From the NCBI GenBank assembly GCA_002254285.1, contig NIUZ01000002.1, positions 1 to 57,598 on the forward strand: a stretch of 57,598 nt of DNA, read 5' to 3'. Below the pieces are notes generated by a model. That model was not told where the DNA came from, did not search any database, and saw only the letters and a list, made by a program, of their open reading frames with translations. The translations under genes were made by a program, and so were the position numbers. Of this stretch, positions 8,242 through 18,078 are shown piece by piece (the first letter of the stretch is position 1; each line of letters starts with the position of its first letter). The stretch is from Bacteroidetes bacterium 4572_112. Its GTDB lineage: Bacteria; Bacteroidota; Bacteroidia; Bacteroidales; UBA1556.

Positions 8242-9852
8242 ATGAGAAACAATAAATTAGTTGCCGTTATTATATTATTTACTGTTATGCTTTGGTCGTG
8301 CAGTAATGATAAGCCTCAGGAGCTAAATCATATTCCTGAAAATGCTACATTTGTTTTTACGCTGAATCCTAGTCAGCTATTACAAAAGAGTGGTAATAAA
8401 TCCATTACTGATACAGAGTTTTATAAAAACATTAGCGTATTCGATAGTGTTGATATGGACGCTGATGATTATGCGAAATTAATGGAGTTTTCATACATTT
8501 TTGATGATCCTAAGCAAAGTGGTGTAGATTTCTCTAAGCAGTTTTTTGCTTATGGAATGGCTAATAAAAATGGTTGGTATACCTCAATGGCTGTTAATTT
8601 TGGAATAGCAGACGCAAGTAAGTTTGAAATAATGCTTACTAAAGCCACAAAAGATAATATGGACTCACTACGCTTTGATGTAAAAGAGGGTGTTAACTAT
8701 ATGATATCTACCAAGGTGAATAATAGTTCAATTATTGCCTGGAATAATGAAACTGCTGTAATTTTTAATGTTACAAAAGGAAAAAAGGAAGATAAATATT
8801 TAATAAATAGAGTTTCCGAACTTATTAATCAGACCGAAGAAGGTTCAATTGCAACTAATAAATCGTTTGTCGATTTTTATGAAAACAAGAAAGATATTAG
8901 TGTATGGCTCAATAGCGACTTTATTCTTAATAGAATACCTCAGGAGTATAAAACAATAGTAATGATGCAGTTGCCAGTAAATACTAAAGGCATTGAGTAC
9001 AGACATTATATTAGTTTTGAGAATGGTTTTGCTGAGGCTACTTCTGAATTAATATTACCTGATGAGCTGAAATCACTAATTGAGAAATTCCACATTGTAA
9101 AAGAGGATTTTGATACAGATATATTAAAATACCTTCCGAATAAAAGCTTTATTAATTTTTCATCAGCAATTGATGCTCATGAGTTTTATCGTATGATAAA
9201 GTATCTATATAATGAGCGTCAGGTAAATGTTGATGGAATGGAAAGTATGGCCGAAGCTTCTTTGGATGTGGATATTGAAAAAATATTCAGATCCATTAAT
9301 GGCGAAGTGGTTTTCAATATTCATGGTATTAGCCTTGATACTGGTGCCGACACTATCGAAAACAGCTGTGGAAACCCTGTGGAATTTAAAGCTTCATTCA
9401 TAGTAAAGCTAGATAATGACGAAGTATATCAGGCAGTACTTAAGGTGTTTAATGATAATAAATCGGAAATGGTTGATGGTTATTATATAATACATGACGA
9501 AGGCAATCCACTATTTATTTCTATGGTTGATAATGTAATGATGATGACTAATGATAATGCATTAATTAGTGATTTTGTTAAAAAGAAAGCACAATCACCA
9601 TCATTAAAAGACTCTGAAATTGCAAAATATCTTAATAATTATGCAATGATTGGAAGAGTGAATTTAGATTTTTCATCATACGATAATAATATACAAGAGT
9701 ATTATGCTGATAAGTTTAGTAAAAAAGGTAAGAGTGAGCTATTTAATAAGTTAACAGAGCTTCGCTTAGAGCCAATAAACTCTTATAATACTAAAGTAAT
9801 TATGGAGTTTAAAGACAAAAAACGTAATAGTTTAGAAGTGATGTTTGACTAA
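8242..9852 (+). CDS. DUF4836 family lipoprotein
   Basis: The start at 8242 gives a lipoprotein signal peptide (MRNNKLVAVIILFTVMLWSC) with the lipidated Cys at 20; a longer frame from 8194 would bury this signal and is rejected. The mature ~515-residue protein opens with a motif typical of DUF4836 (HIPENATFVFTLNPSQLL), a Bacteroidota family of probable outer-membrane or periplasmic lipoproteins of unknown function. It consists of two similar alpha/beta halves (another ATFVF-like segment is echoed by KSFINFSSAIDAHEF near 310) and lacks recognisable catalytic motifs. Monocistronic, ended by the hairpin at 9884. Confidence 0.75.
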   Translation: MRNNKLVAVIILFTVMLWSCSNDKPQELNHIPENATFVFTLNPSQLLQKSGNKSITDTEFYKNISVFDSVDMDADDYAKLMEFSYIFDDPKQSGVDFSKQFFAYGMANKNGWYTSMAVNFGIADASKFEIMLTKATKDNMDSLRFDVKEGVNYMISTKVNNSSIIAWNNETAVIFNVTKGKKEDKYLINRVSELINQTEEGSIATNKSFVDFYENKKDISVWLNSDFILNRIPQEYKTIVMMQLPVNTKGIEYRHYISFENGFAEATSELILPDELKSLIEKFHIVKEDFDTDILKYLPNKSFINFSSAIDAHEFYRMIKYLYNERQVNVDGMESMAEASLDVDIEKIFRSINGEVVFNIHGISLDTGADTIENSCGNPVEFKASFIVKLDNDEVYQAVLKVFNDNKSEMVDGYYIIHDEGNPLFISMVDNVMMMTNDNALISDFVKKKAQSPSLKDSEIAKYLNNYAMIGRVNLDFSSYDNNIQEYYADKFSKKGKSELFNKLTELRLEPINSYNTKVIMEFKDKKRNSLEVMFD

Positions 9853-9860
9853 GAAGATAT

Positions 9861-10601
9861 CTACTTACAAATAACAATATACAAGCAGTTGACTTTAGAG
9901 TCGGCTGCTTTTTTTAGTTCGTGATATGTTGTGTTCTCGTCAATGGTATTGCTGCTAAGTAATAATGCATCATTTAACTTAGCTTCGGTTTTAAAGTTGA
10001 TATCTATGCTAAAAAATGTCTTCAATTTTTGAAATTCCTCACCATAATAATCCATCAATAGCTGAATGTATTTTGTGTTATTCATATGGCCAATCATATC
10101 CAAATCAGTATAGCGTACCTTATATTCATAAGGATTATTGTCATCAAATTTGCTTCGTATATTGCTAATTGGTGAGGTGGTTGCTACTTTATTTGGGTAC
10201 ATTTCCACAGGAAATTCCATGCGCTCAACTAGCTGAGGACGGCGGGTTGCTGTATTAAATAGTATCCAATTTGTACTAGCCTTTATAATTAGATTTCCCT
10301 TACTATCGTACCATTCAAAATCACGACGCGATAGGAATTTATCGTTCCCAACAATCCATGTTTCAATACGCATTTCTTCCTCCCAAATAGGAAATCTTTC
10401 AACCTCTATTTTTATTCCAGAAAGTATCCACACCATATCTTGGAGAACAAGTTGTCGGTAACCAAAGCCCATGCTATTTGCATGATCACCAGCTACTTCT
10501 TGCAAATATTCGCTTATGCTTGTGAGTGTGATATTTTTATTTTTGTCAACATCAAAAGAGCGTACTTTGAATTTATATTCCCAAATATTATTGTTTTCCA
10601 T
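9861..10601 (-). CDS. acyl-ACP thioesterase
   Basis: 246 residues with the double hot-dog layout of bacterial FatA/FatB-like thioesterases, which release free fatty acids from acyl-carrier protein. The N-terminal hot-dog contains the YLQEVAGDHANSMGFG helix (about 32-48) and ERFPIWEEEMRIETW; the C-terminal one contains YTDLDMIGHMNNTKYIQLLMD (about 165-185) with the usual Asp/His/Asn catalytic neighbourhood. The gene lies downstream of ssb but separated from it by a terminator, so it probably has its own promoter. Confidence 0.85.
   Translation of the reverse strand: MENNNIWEYKFKVRSFDVDKNKNITLTSISEYLQEVAGDHANSMGFGYRQLVLQDMVWILSGIKIEVERFPIWEEEMRIETWIVGNDKFLSRRDFEWYDSKGNLIIKASTNWILFNTATRRPQLVERMEFPVEMYPNKVATTSPISNIRSKFDDNNPYEYKVRYTDLDMIGHMNNTKYIQLLMDYYGEEFQKLKTFFSIDINFKTEAKLNDALLLSSNTIDENTTYHELKKAADSKVNCLYIVICK
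9884..9916 (+). terminator. terminator of the DUF4836 gene, inside the 3' end of the converging gene
   Basis: AGCAGttGACT-TTAG-AGTCggCTGCT followed by T7. It lies within the last codons of the minus-strand thioesterase gene (ends 9861), so the same bases encode the C-terminus and terminate the opposing transcript. Confidence 0.75.
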
Positions 10602-10617
10602 TTTTGTGATTTAAGGT

Positions 10618-10655
10618 AAAAAACTCGATAGGTTTATATCCGTATCGAGTTTTTT
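10618..10655 (-). terminator. terminator after ssb
   Basis: Perfect stem AAAACTCGATA / TATCGAGTTTT with an A/T-flanked symmetrical form, between ssb and the thioesterase gene. Confidence 0.8.
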
Positions 10656-10685
10656 AGTGAGTTTATTAAATTCTATAATTGTTAT

Positions 10686-11162
10686 TTAGAAAGGAAGATC
10701 GTCCTCTGGTGCACTTGTAGTTGCAGCAATTTGAGGTTCAGGAGTTGTAGCATTTGATGTTGCAGCCGCTGTAGCTTGAGGTTGTGCAGGAGCATCAGAT
10801 ACACCTGGTGTAGGAGGATAATTTCCACCACCTTCAGACTTATCTAAAAGTAAGGTCTTATCACCAACAATCTCGGTTGTATATCTTGTTATATTATCTT
10901 TATCAGTCCATGAGCGAGTTTTTAAACTTCCTTCAACATAAACTTTGCTACCTTTTTTCATTCTCTCAGCTTTCTCAGCCAGCCAACGCCAAAGTACAAC
11001 TCTATGCCATTCTGTTTGCTCTTGCCAAGCACCTGCTTTGTCTTTATACGACTCAGTAGTTGCTATGCTTAGTGTAGCTACTTTTGTTCCATTCTCTAAA
11101 GCTCTAACCTCAGGGTCAGCGCCTAAATTTCCTACTAAAATTACTTTATTAATTCCTGCCAT
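10686..11162 (-). CDS. ssb: single-stranded DNA-binding protein
   Basis: 158 residues. The OB fold (1-~108) begins NKVILVGNLGADPEVR and contains WHRVVLWRWLAEKAE and KGSKVYVEGSLKTRSW, standard for bacterial SSB. A Gly/Pro/Ala/Thr-rich linker leads to the acidic tip EDDLPF, which docks repair and replication partners. Single gene with a textbook upstream promoter and a terminator behind it. Confidence 0.95.
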   Translation of the reverse strand: MAGINKVILVGNLGADPEVRALENGTKVATLSIATTESYKDKAGAWQEQTEWHRVVLWRWLAEKAERMKKGSKVYVEGSLKTRSWTDKDNITRYTTEIVGDKTLLLDKSEGGGNYPPTPGVSDAPAQPQATAAATSNATTPEPQIAATTSAPEDDLPF

Positions 11163-11198
11163 TATATTGTGTTTTTATTGTTTACAGATTTGAGTTTC

Positions 11199-11230
11199 CA
11201 AAGATAGTAAAAATTCATATTTTTTGCAAA
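11199..11230 (-). promoter_or_regulatory. ssb promoter, TTTG-N20-TATCTTTG
   Basis: On the minus strand TTTG (11227-11230) and TATCTTTG (11199-11206) are separated by 20 bases, matching the Bacteroidota -33/-7 promoter; the -7 box is 36 bases from the ssb ATG. Confidence 0.75.
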
Positions 11231-11257
11231 GAAAAATAATGCCTATTTATCAAAATA

Positions 11258-14200
11258 TTATAGATTTTTCAGCCAAGTATTAATTTTCAGTAACTTTTCT
11301 AAAGCTCGTGATACAGAGATTGTTTGCCCAAAGTTTAGCGTTAGCTTCTCCTTATTCTCTTTCATGCTTACATCACTAGGCCTATGCTGCATATAGTTTA
11401 ATATTCCAGAGAATATTTTGCTCGAATAGTATTCCGAATCTTGTTGATAAACAAGCCAAGCTACCATCTTATTGTTTTTAATTATAAGCTTTTCTATTCC
11501 CAGATTTTTGGCCTCCCATCGTAATCGCAAACTATCGGTTAGTTGCTCTACTTCCACTGGTATTTTACCAAATCGGTCCACCAACTCAAGATTAAATTTA
11601 TCAATTTCTTCTTCAGTTTTACATGCTTCTAATTTTTTATAAAAGGCAAGTCTTTCTGCTGTTTGGTCTATATATGTATCAGGAATAAGAATCTGAAGGT
11701 CAGACTCAAACCTTGTATTCTTGACAAAAGTTTTCTTCTTCTTTTTGTTTTCTTCAAAAAACACATCAGCAAATTCATTCTCTTTTAGCTCCGCAATGGT
11801 CTCATCCATAATCTGATGGAACATTTCGAAACCAATTTCCGAAATAAATCCACTTTGCTCACCACCAAGTATATTTCCTGCACCACGGATATCAAGATCG
11901 CGCATGGCAATATTAAATCCTGAGCCCAAATCCGAAAATTCCTCAATGGCTTGTAATCTTTTGCGTGCCTCTTGAGTTAATGCTGATAATGGTGGTGCTA
12001 AAAGATAGCAGAATGCTTTTTTATTTGTTCTACCTACTCGCCCACGAAGCTGATGTAGGTCGCTAAGTCCATAGTTTTGAGCATCGTAAATTATCATTGT
12101 GTTGGCATTCGGAATATCAAGTCCCGATTCTACAATGGTGGTTGCCACTAGTACATCATAATCACCAGCAACAAAATCAAGCATGGTTTTCTCTAATTTT
12201 TTTCCTTCCATCTGCCCATGTCCCACACAAACTCTAGCATGAGGCACAAGTTTCTCTATCATCAGAGCTATTTCGTAAATGTTTTTTATACGATTATTAA
12301 TAATATAAACCTGTCCACGCCTAGCTATTTCATACTGAATTGCCTCACGAATTACATCCTCATTTATTGGCTGTAACATGGTTTGTACAGGATACCTATT
12401 TGGTGGCGGAGTGTTTATAATACTCATATCACGGGCACCCATTAGCGAAAACTGTAATGTTCGTGGTATTGGTGTAGCAGTAAGAGTTAGAGTATCAATA
12501 TTTAGCTTAATATTTTTTAGTTTTTCCTTAATTGCAACACCAAATTTCTGCTCTTCGTCAATAATTAACAAGCCTAAATCCTTAAATTTTATATCCTTAC
12601 TAACAATCCTATGTGTGCCAATTAGAATATCAACTTTTCCTTCGGCCAGATCCTCAAGAGTTTTGCGCTGTTGCTGTGCCGAGCGGAATCTATTTATATA
12701 ATCAACTCTCACAGGCATATCTTTAAGCCTATTTCGGAAAGTATGATAATGCTGTAACGCAAGCACTGTGGTAGGAACTAATATTGCAACTTGCTTGCTA
12801 TCTGCAGCAGCTTTGAAGGCTGCACGTATAGCAATTTCAGTTTTGCCAAAGCCCACATCACCACATATAAGCCTATCCATAGGAGTATCGCTTTCCATAT
12901 CTTTTTTGAAATCGATAGTTGCTTTTACTTGATCGGGAGTGTCTTCAAAAAAGAAACTTGCCTCTAGCTCTGTTTGCAGAAAAGAATCTAATTCAAAAGC
13001 ATAACCCTTAATGGCTTTTCGCTTTGCATAAAGACTAATGAGCTCCTTTGCAATATCCTTAACTCTACTTTTGGTTTTAGCTTTTAGTTTTGCCCATGCT
13101 CGCGATCCTAATTTACTAAGTTTAGGTGCTATTCCGTCTTTACTTACATATTTTGATACCCTATGCAAAGCATGTATACTTACATAAATAAGGTCGTTAT
13201 TCTGAAAATGTAATCGTATAGCTTCCTGTACTTTACCGTTATTATTTATCTTTTCAAGACCTCCAAATTTTGCAATTCCATGGTCAACATGAGTAACAAT
13301 ATCTCCAGGTTGTAGATTGTATATTTCTTTTAAGGTAATAGCCTCTTTATTGCTAAATCGTTCCTTTAGTTTAAAGCGATGATACCTTTCAAAAATTTGA
13401 TGATCGGTATAGCAAGCAACTCCTGCTCTTTTGTCAATAAATCCATTTTGCAAGCTTAGTAGAATTGGTTGCCATTTTATTGCAATAGGCTCGTCTTCAT
13501 CAGCCGATATGTCCTCAAAAATTTGACTTACTCGCTTTATCTGATTATCTTGATCAGCAATTATGAAGTTGCTAATTCCCTCAGCACTATTCTCTTGCAG
13601 GTTTTCAATAAGTAAATCAAATTTCTTATTGAAAGGTGGCTGTGGGCGCATATCGTATTCAAATCCCTTATAATCATCAAAATGACTATAATCCGATATT
13701 TCAATGGTAATATGCTTTTGTAATCCTTGACTAAATACCTCAGAATTTACAAATAACTCTTGAGGTTCCAATTGCTTGACTTCACCATTGAACTCATGGA
13801 ATAATTTCTCTGCTTTAAGAAAAGATTTATCTATTATATCGAAAACAAACTTAAAATTTGTTGTCCAAATTCTAGTATTTGGAGGTAAGAACGAAAATAT
13901 ATCACTTCTTTTCTCTACAATACTTCTATCTTGTACGTTTGGAAGTATTGATATTTTATTATGGTTTTCTAATGATCGTTGATTAGTAGTATCAAAGCTA
14001 CGAATGCTCTCTACCTCGTCACCAAAAAACTCTATTCTGTAAGGAAAATCATTGGAGAAAGAAAATATATCGATTATGCCACCTCTAAAGGCAAATTGCC
14101 CAGGCTCAACCACAAAATCCACTTGCTCAAAACCATATTCTTGTAATAACTCTATAATAAAATCGAAGCTAAGTTCCTCACCAACACTCATTTTCATTGT

Positions 14201-14644
14201 GTTTTTGGCGATATATGCTTTTGAGATTATTTTCTCGCTCATTGCCTCGGGAAAGCTTACAATAAATAAGTTTTTACTACCGCTACCTATTCTTTTTATA
14301 ACTTCGGTACGGTGCAAAAGATTATTATTATCGGTATGCTCAAGGTCGTAAGCTTTCTTATATGCAGTAGGAAAAAAAAGAACTTTCTTTTTATCAAGAC
14401 GCTTGCCACTTTCGCCCATAAGCTGCTCAAGGTCGTTCATAAAATAAGCGGCAGACTCTTTATCTGGGAGGATAAAAAGAGAAATTCCTGGCTGTTTTTT
14501 ATGAAGATTATAAGCTAATATAGAGCTCGATGAGCCAATCATTCCACGAAGAAGATTATGTGGAGTTTTACTAGCAATGGAGTCAAAAAAGTTAGTACTT
14601 TCGATATCTTCAGCAAATAAATCCGTGAAATCAGCGATTTTCAT
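11258..14644 (-). CDS. mfd: transcription-repair coupling factor Mfd
   Basis: 1128 residues, full length. Mfd displaces RNA polymerase stalled at DNA lesions and recruits UvrA. Domains in order: UvrB-like N-terminal region (to ~350, with VVEPGQFAFRGGIIDIF), CarD-type RNA-polymerase-interaction domain (~440-510, LQPGDIVTHVDHGIAKF), translocase lobes with Walker A GDVGFGKTE (~594) and DEEQ box (IIDEEQKFG), the LTATPIPRTLQ motif, helicase VI region (QLRGRVGRTNKKAFCYLL), and the C-terminal TRCF domain. It is the last gene of a recJ-rsgA-mfd cluster, 39 bases after rsgA. Confidence 0.97.
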   Translation of the reverse strand: MKIADFTDLFAEDIESTNFFDSIASKTPHNLLRGMIGSSSSILAYNLHKKQPGISLFILPDKESAAYFMNDLEQLMGESGKRLDKKKVLFFPTAYKKAYDLEHTDNNNLLHRTEVIKRIGSGSKNLFIVSFPEAMSEKIISKAYIAKNTMKMSVGEELSFDFIIELLQEYGFEQVDFVVEPGQFAFRGGIIDIFSFSNDFPYRIEFFGDEVESIRSFDTTNQRSLENHNKISILPNVQDRSIVEKRSDIFSFLPPNTRIWTTNFKFVFDIIDKSFLKAEKLFHEFNGEVKQLEPQELFVNSEVFSQGLQKHITIEISDYSHFDDYKGFEYDMRPQPPFNKKFDLLIENLQENSAEGISNFIIADQDNQIKRVSQIFEDISADEDEPIAIKWQPILLSLQNGFIDKRAGVACYTDHQIFERYHRFKLKERFSNKEAITLKEIYNLQPGDIVTHVDHGIAKFGGLEKINNNGKVQEAIRLHFQNNDLIYVSIHALHRVSKYVSKDGIAPKLSKLGSRAWAKLKAKTKSRVKDIAKELISLYAKRKAIKGYAFELDSFLQTELEASFFFEDTPDQVKATIDFKKDMESDTPMDRLICGDVGFGKTEIAIRAAFKAAADSKQVAILVPTTVLALQHYHTFRNRLKDMPVRVDYINRFRSAQQQRKTLEDLAEGKVDILIGTHRIVSKDIKFKDLGLLIIDEEQKFGVAIKEKLKNIKLNIDTLTLTATPIPRTLQFSLMGARDMSIINTPPPNRYPVQTMLQPINEDVIREAIQYEIARRGQVYIINNRIKNIYEIALMIEKLVPHARVCVGHGQMEGKKLEKTMLDFVAGDYDVLVATTIVESGLDIPNANTMIIYDAQNYGLSDLHQLRGRVGRTNKKAFCYLLAPPLSALTQEARKRLQAIEEFSDLGSGFNIAMRDLDIRGAGNILGGEQSGFISEIGFEMFHQIMDETIAELKENEFADVFFEENKKKKKTFVKNTRFESDLQILIPDTYIDQTAERLAFYKKLEACKTEEEIDKFNLELVDRFGKIPVEVEQLTDSLRLRWEAKNLGIEKLIIKNNKMVAWLVYQQDSEYYSSKIFSGILNYMQHRPSDVSMKENKEKLTLNFGQTISVSRALEKLLKINTWLKNL

Positions 14645-14683
14645 AATTATAAAATGGTAATAATTAGTGTATTATAATTTAAA

Positions 14684-15610
14684 TTAATATCCTTCGTTCA
14701 TTTCTTTACCATCAAGCATATTTAAGTAGTTTAAATATCTATCGGCAGAAATATAGCCTAATTCAACAGCGTCTTTAACAGCACATTGAGGCTCATGCAC
14801 ATGAGTGCAATTATTGTATTTACATTCGTTGGCTATTACTATCATTTCTGGAAAATAAGAACAAAGCTCCTCTTTCTTAAAATCGAATAAACCAAATTCC
14901 TTTATTCCTGGGCTATCAATTATCCTTGCTCCAAAATCTAAAGTATGCATTTGAGCATAGGTGGTTGTATGTTTTCCTTTATTATGAATATCAGATATTT
15001 CGCCAATACGAATATCTTTAGAAGGGTCGATAGCATTTATCAGTGCTGACTTTCCAACGCCCGAATGACCTGAAACTAAACAAGTTTTGTCACCCATAAC
15101 ACCACGAAGAGTTTCAAGACCTTCGCTAGTTTTTGCCGAGGTTTTATAGCATTTATACCCAATACTTTCGTATTGATTCATAAGATTCTGAACTTCGGTA
15201 TTCTCCTTTTCAGTATATAAATCTATTTTGTTGAAAATTAAATGAGCCTTAATATGATAAGCTTCGCAAGTAATTAAGAATCTATCGATAAATCCAGTAC
15301 TTGTGCGTGGGTGATTTAATGTGATTATTAATAAAGCTAAATCAATATTAGAAGCAATAATATGTGATCTTTTGGATAGATTTACAGATTTACGAATAAT
15401 GTAATTTTTGCGTTCATGGATTTTTGTTATCCATCCCATTTCCGCTTTTTCTTCCCATTTAAAATCTACAATATCTCCAACCGCAATTGGGTTTGTGGAT
15501 TTTATTCCTTTAATTTTGAAGTGTCCACGGAGTTTACAACGATACAAAATCTTATCTTCGGCCTCTACCTTATACCAACTTCCTGTGGATTCTACTACTA
15601 TACCTTTCAT
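14684..15610 (-). CDS. rsgA: ribosome small subunit-dependent GTPase A
   Basis: 308 residues. RsgA checks late 30S subunit maturation. The order is N-terminal OB domain (to ~65), then circularly permuted GTPase: G4 (FNKIDLY), G1 (GHSGVGKSALINAI), switch region with the T-rich GKHTTTYAQMH, G3 (DSPGIKEFG), and C-terminal zinc-binding region CKYNNCTHVHEPQC. Everything needed is present. Its start is 4 bases downstream of the recJ stop, indicating co-transcription. Confidence 0.95.
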   Translation of the reverse strand: MKGIVVESTGSWYKVEAEDKILYRCKLRGHFKIKGIKSTNPIAVGDIVDFKWEEKAEMGWITKIHERKNYIIRKSVNLSKRSHIIASNIDLALLIITLNHPRTSTGFIDRFLITCEAYHIKAHLIFNKIDLYTEKENTEVQNLMNQYESIGYKCYKTSAKTSEGLETLRGVMGDKTCLVSGHSGVGKSALINAIDPSKDIRIGEISDIHNKGKHTTTYAQMHTLDFGARIIDSPGIKEFGLFDFKKEELCSYFPEMIVIANECKYNNCTHVHEPQCAVKDAVELGYISADRYLNYLNMLDGKEMNEGY

Positions 15611-15614
15611 AATT

Positions 15615-17384
15615 CTAATGTTCTGAAATTCGTATATCTTTAATCATAAACTGAAGGCTAACCCTTTCTTTCCACACATTTTCGTTTATGGAATAGGCTA
15701 CTTCAAAAGGTAATTTTGTATTAATAACGGAATATTTATCTGCCAATCCAAAGCCAATTCCATTGAATGAAGTCATTCTGTTTTCAGGATAGCAAACCTG
15801 CATTTTTAAATGGTTTTTACCCACAACACGAGCATAACCTGTATCCACAAGTCCATCAGAAATAAATACTGGCGACATATTGCCTGGTCCGAAAGGAGCA
15901 AATTGCTTTAGTACATTATAAAACTTATCAGTAATATCGTCGATACTTAAGTAAGAGTCAATTGTAATTTCGGGGCGTAGTGAAAGCAATGAAATGTTTT
16001 CGCTAACATATTTTTCGAAAAGACGAACAAATTCGTCAATATTTTCTTCTTTTAAAGATAGACCAGCAGCATACATATGACCACCAAAACTATCCAATAA
16101 ATGATTGCATGAATCTATGGCTTCATACACATCAAATCCTTTTACTGAGCGTGCCGAGCCTGTATAAATACCATCAACTAAGGCAAGTACAATTGTGGGG
16201 CGATAGTAGGTTTCGGTAAGGCGAGATGCTACAATTCCCAATACACCCTTATGCCAAGTCTCGTGATATACAACTGTAGATTTGGCGTTTTTAAGTGTTT
16301 CGTTATTGGCAATAATTTCCAAAGCTTGCTCAGTAGTACCAGTATCTAGCGTTCGTCTTTTGCTATTGTATTTATCAATGTTTTCAGCAATGTTTTTTGC
16401 CTTATCCATTCTTGTACAAATAAGAAGGTCTACTGATCTTTTGCCGGTATCCATTCTGCCAGCAGCATTTATTCTAGGAGCAATAGTGAAAACTATATCA
16501 CTAATACTCAACTCTCTATCAAAAACAAAACCTTCAGGAGATGTTTTTTTCTGTCGGTTTATATTGCTGTAATTAAGTATCCATTCTATTCCGGGGCGAG
16601 GATTAGTATTAAGTCTTTTCAGCCCAAAATGAGCAAGTACTCTATTCTCACCATCTACCTTTACAATATCCGCAGCAATGCTTATTGCCACAAGGTCTAA
16701 ATAAGGTTCTAATGTTGCAAACTTAATATTATTTTGTTGATTAAATCCTTGCAAAAGTTTAAAGCCAACACCGCAACCAGATAGTTCTTTATAGGGATAA
16801 TTACAATCTTTCTGCTTAGGATCCAAAACGGCAGCAGCATCAGGAACAATATCGCCAGGAGTATGATGATCGCAAATAATAAAATCAATATTTTTTGAAT
16901 TTGCATACTCAATCTTATCTACAGATTTTATTCCGCAATCCAAAGCAATTATAAGACTTTGCTTGTTATTTTCGGCATAATCAATCCCATCAAATGATAT
17001 TCCGTAACCTTCTTTATATCTGTCTGGAATATAAAAATCAATTTTTGAATTTAGATTATTATTGTCAAAATAGTTTTTGAAATATGAATAAACAAGGGCT
17101 ACAGAGGTTGTGCCATCTACATCATAATCACCATAAATAAGGATATTTTGCTCATTGGCAATGGCGTAGTCAATTCTATCAATTGCTTTGTCCATATTGA
17201 GCATCAGAAAAGGATCATGAAGGCTGTCCAAACTTGGACGGAAGAATTTTTTAGCTTCTTCATAATTATCTATTCCTCTACCAACAAGTAATTTTGCTAA
17301 TACTTTATTGATATTTAACGATTTAGATAATTTATCTACAATTTCGCTATCAACCTCTTCATTTAATGTCCATCTTTTCTCCAT
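15615..17384 (-). CDS. recJ: single-stranded-DNA-specific exonuclease RecJ
   Basis: 589 residues. RecJ degrades ssDNA 5' to 3' in recombination and mismatch/base-excision repair. The DHH phosphoesterase core shows YGDYDVDGTTSVALVY (motif I), CGIKSV, CDHHTPG (motif III) and GCGVGFKLLQ; DHHA1 and an OB domain follow (GGHMYAAGLSL). A TTG three codons upstream (17393) would extend the frame but lies inside the TACATTTG -7 element at 17391-17398, so ATG 17384 is chosen; that leaves almost no 5' leader. First gene of the recJ-rsgA-mfd cluster. Confidence 0.95.
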   Translation of the reverse strand: MEKRWTLNEEVDSEIVDKLSKSLNINKVLAKLLVGRGIDNYEEAKKFFRPSLDSLHDPFLMLNMDKAIDRIDYAIANEQNILIYGDYDVDGTTSVALVYSYFKNYFDNNNLNSKIDFYIPDRYKEGYGISFDGIDYAENNKQSLIIALDCGIKSVDKIEYANSKNIDFIICDHHTPGDIVPDAAAVLDPKQKDCNYPYKELSGCGVGFKLLQGFNQQNNIKFATLEPYLDLVAISIAADIVKVDGENRVLAHFGLKRLNTNPRPGIEWILNYSNINRQKKTSPEGFVFDRELSISDIVFTIAPRINAAGRMDTGKRSVDLLICTRMDKAKNIAENIDKYNSKRRTLDTGTTEQALEIIANNETLKNAKSTVVYHETWHKGVLGIVASRLTETYYRPTIVLALVDGIYTGSARSVKGFDVYEAIDSCNHLLDSFGGHMYAAGLSLKEENIDEFVRLFEKYVSENISLLSLRPEITIDSYLSIDDITDKFYNVLKQFAPFGPGNMSPVFISDGLVDTGYARVVGKNHLKMQVCYPENRMTSFNGIGFGLADKYSVINTKLPFEVAYSINENVWKERVSLQFMIKDIRISEH

Positions 17385-17390
17385 AGAAGG

Positions 17391-17398
17391 CAAATGTA
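17391..17398 (-). promoter_or_regulatory. -7 element TACATTTG immediately before recJ
   Basis: Exact TAnnTTTG match on the minus strand, ending 6 bases before the recJ ATG; this predicts a leaderless or nearly leaderless message. A TTTG lies 25 bases further upstream, slightly wider than usual. Confidence 0.55.
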
Positions 17399-17540
17399 CG
17401 GATAATAGTGCTTATTATAATTGCAAAAGATGTGGTATTTTGAAATATGAATTATAGGCAAAGTAATACCCAATCTACTTATATTCTTATTTTCATTAAG
17501 TATAAGTAATAGAAGAATTTATAGTCTAATTTTGAATATT

Positions 17541-18014
17541 TTAGATGTGGTGGTAAGGCTCGTTTCTTAATATACTCATTGCTCTATAACATTGTTCGAA
17601 TAGTAGTAATCGAATCATTTGGTGTGAGAAAGTCATCTGCGAAAGAGCGATTTTTTGTTGTGCTCTAGAATATACATCATTACTAAATCCATAAGGTCCA
17701 CCAATTATTAAGCAAAGGCTTTTTATTCCGCTGTTCATTTTGTTTTGAAAGTATTTAGAAAAATCAACACTGGAAAATTCTCGGCCTTTTTCGTCAAGAA
17801 TTACTATGAAATCGGACTTTTCTAACTTCTGAAGAATTAGTTCGCCCTCTTTAATTTTCTGTTGCTCTATGCTTAGTTTCTTAGTGTTTTTAAGAGCTGG
17901 TATTTCTATTACATCTAGAGGTAAATAGTTTTTCAAACGTTTTTGGTATATATCTATACCATGTTTTAAATAGTCTTCTTCGGTTTTGCCAACTAAAATA
18001 ATTTTCAGTTTCAT
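17541..18014 (-). CDS. rlmH: 23S rRNA (pseudouridine1915-N3)-methyltransferase RlmH
   Basis: 157 residues, normal length for this SPOUT-class enzyme, which methylates pseudouridine 1915 in helix 69 of 23S rRNA. Visible: N-terminal MKLKIILVGKTEEDYL, FIVILDEKGREFSS, the knot loop LIIGGPYGFS, ALSQMTFSHQMIRLLLFEQCYRA split over two helices, and the terminal YHH. It starts 66 bases downstream of the broken spoT gene. Confidence 0.95.
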   Translation of the reverse strand: MKLKIILVGKTEEDYLKHGIDIYQKRLKNYLPLDVIEIPALKNTKKLSIEQQKIKEGELILQKLEKSDFIVILDEKGREFSSVDFSKYFQNKMNSGIKSLCLIIGGPYGFSNDVYSRAQQKIALSQMTFSHQMIRLLLFEQCYRAMSILRNEPYHHI

Positions 18015-18078
18015 ATTGTTTTATTATGAAAAGTATATTGTTATTTAGATAAAATAATGTATTTATTAGATAGAAACA

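Noticed and set aside
17385..17393. Upstream TTG start for recJ
   Set aside because: It lies within the -7 promoter element TACATTTG.
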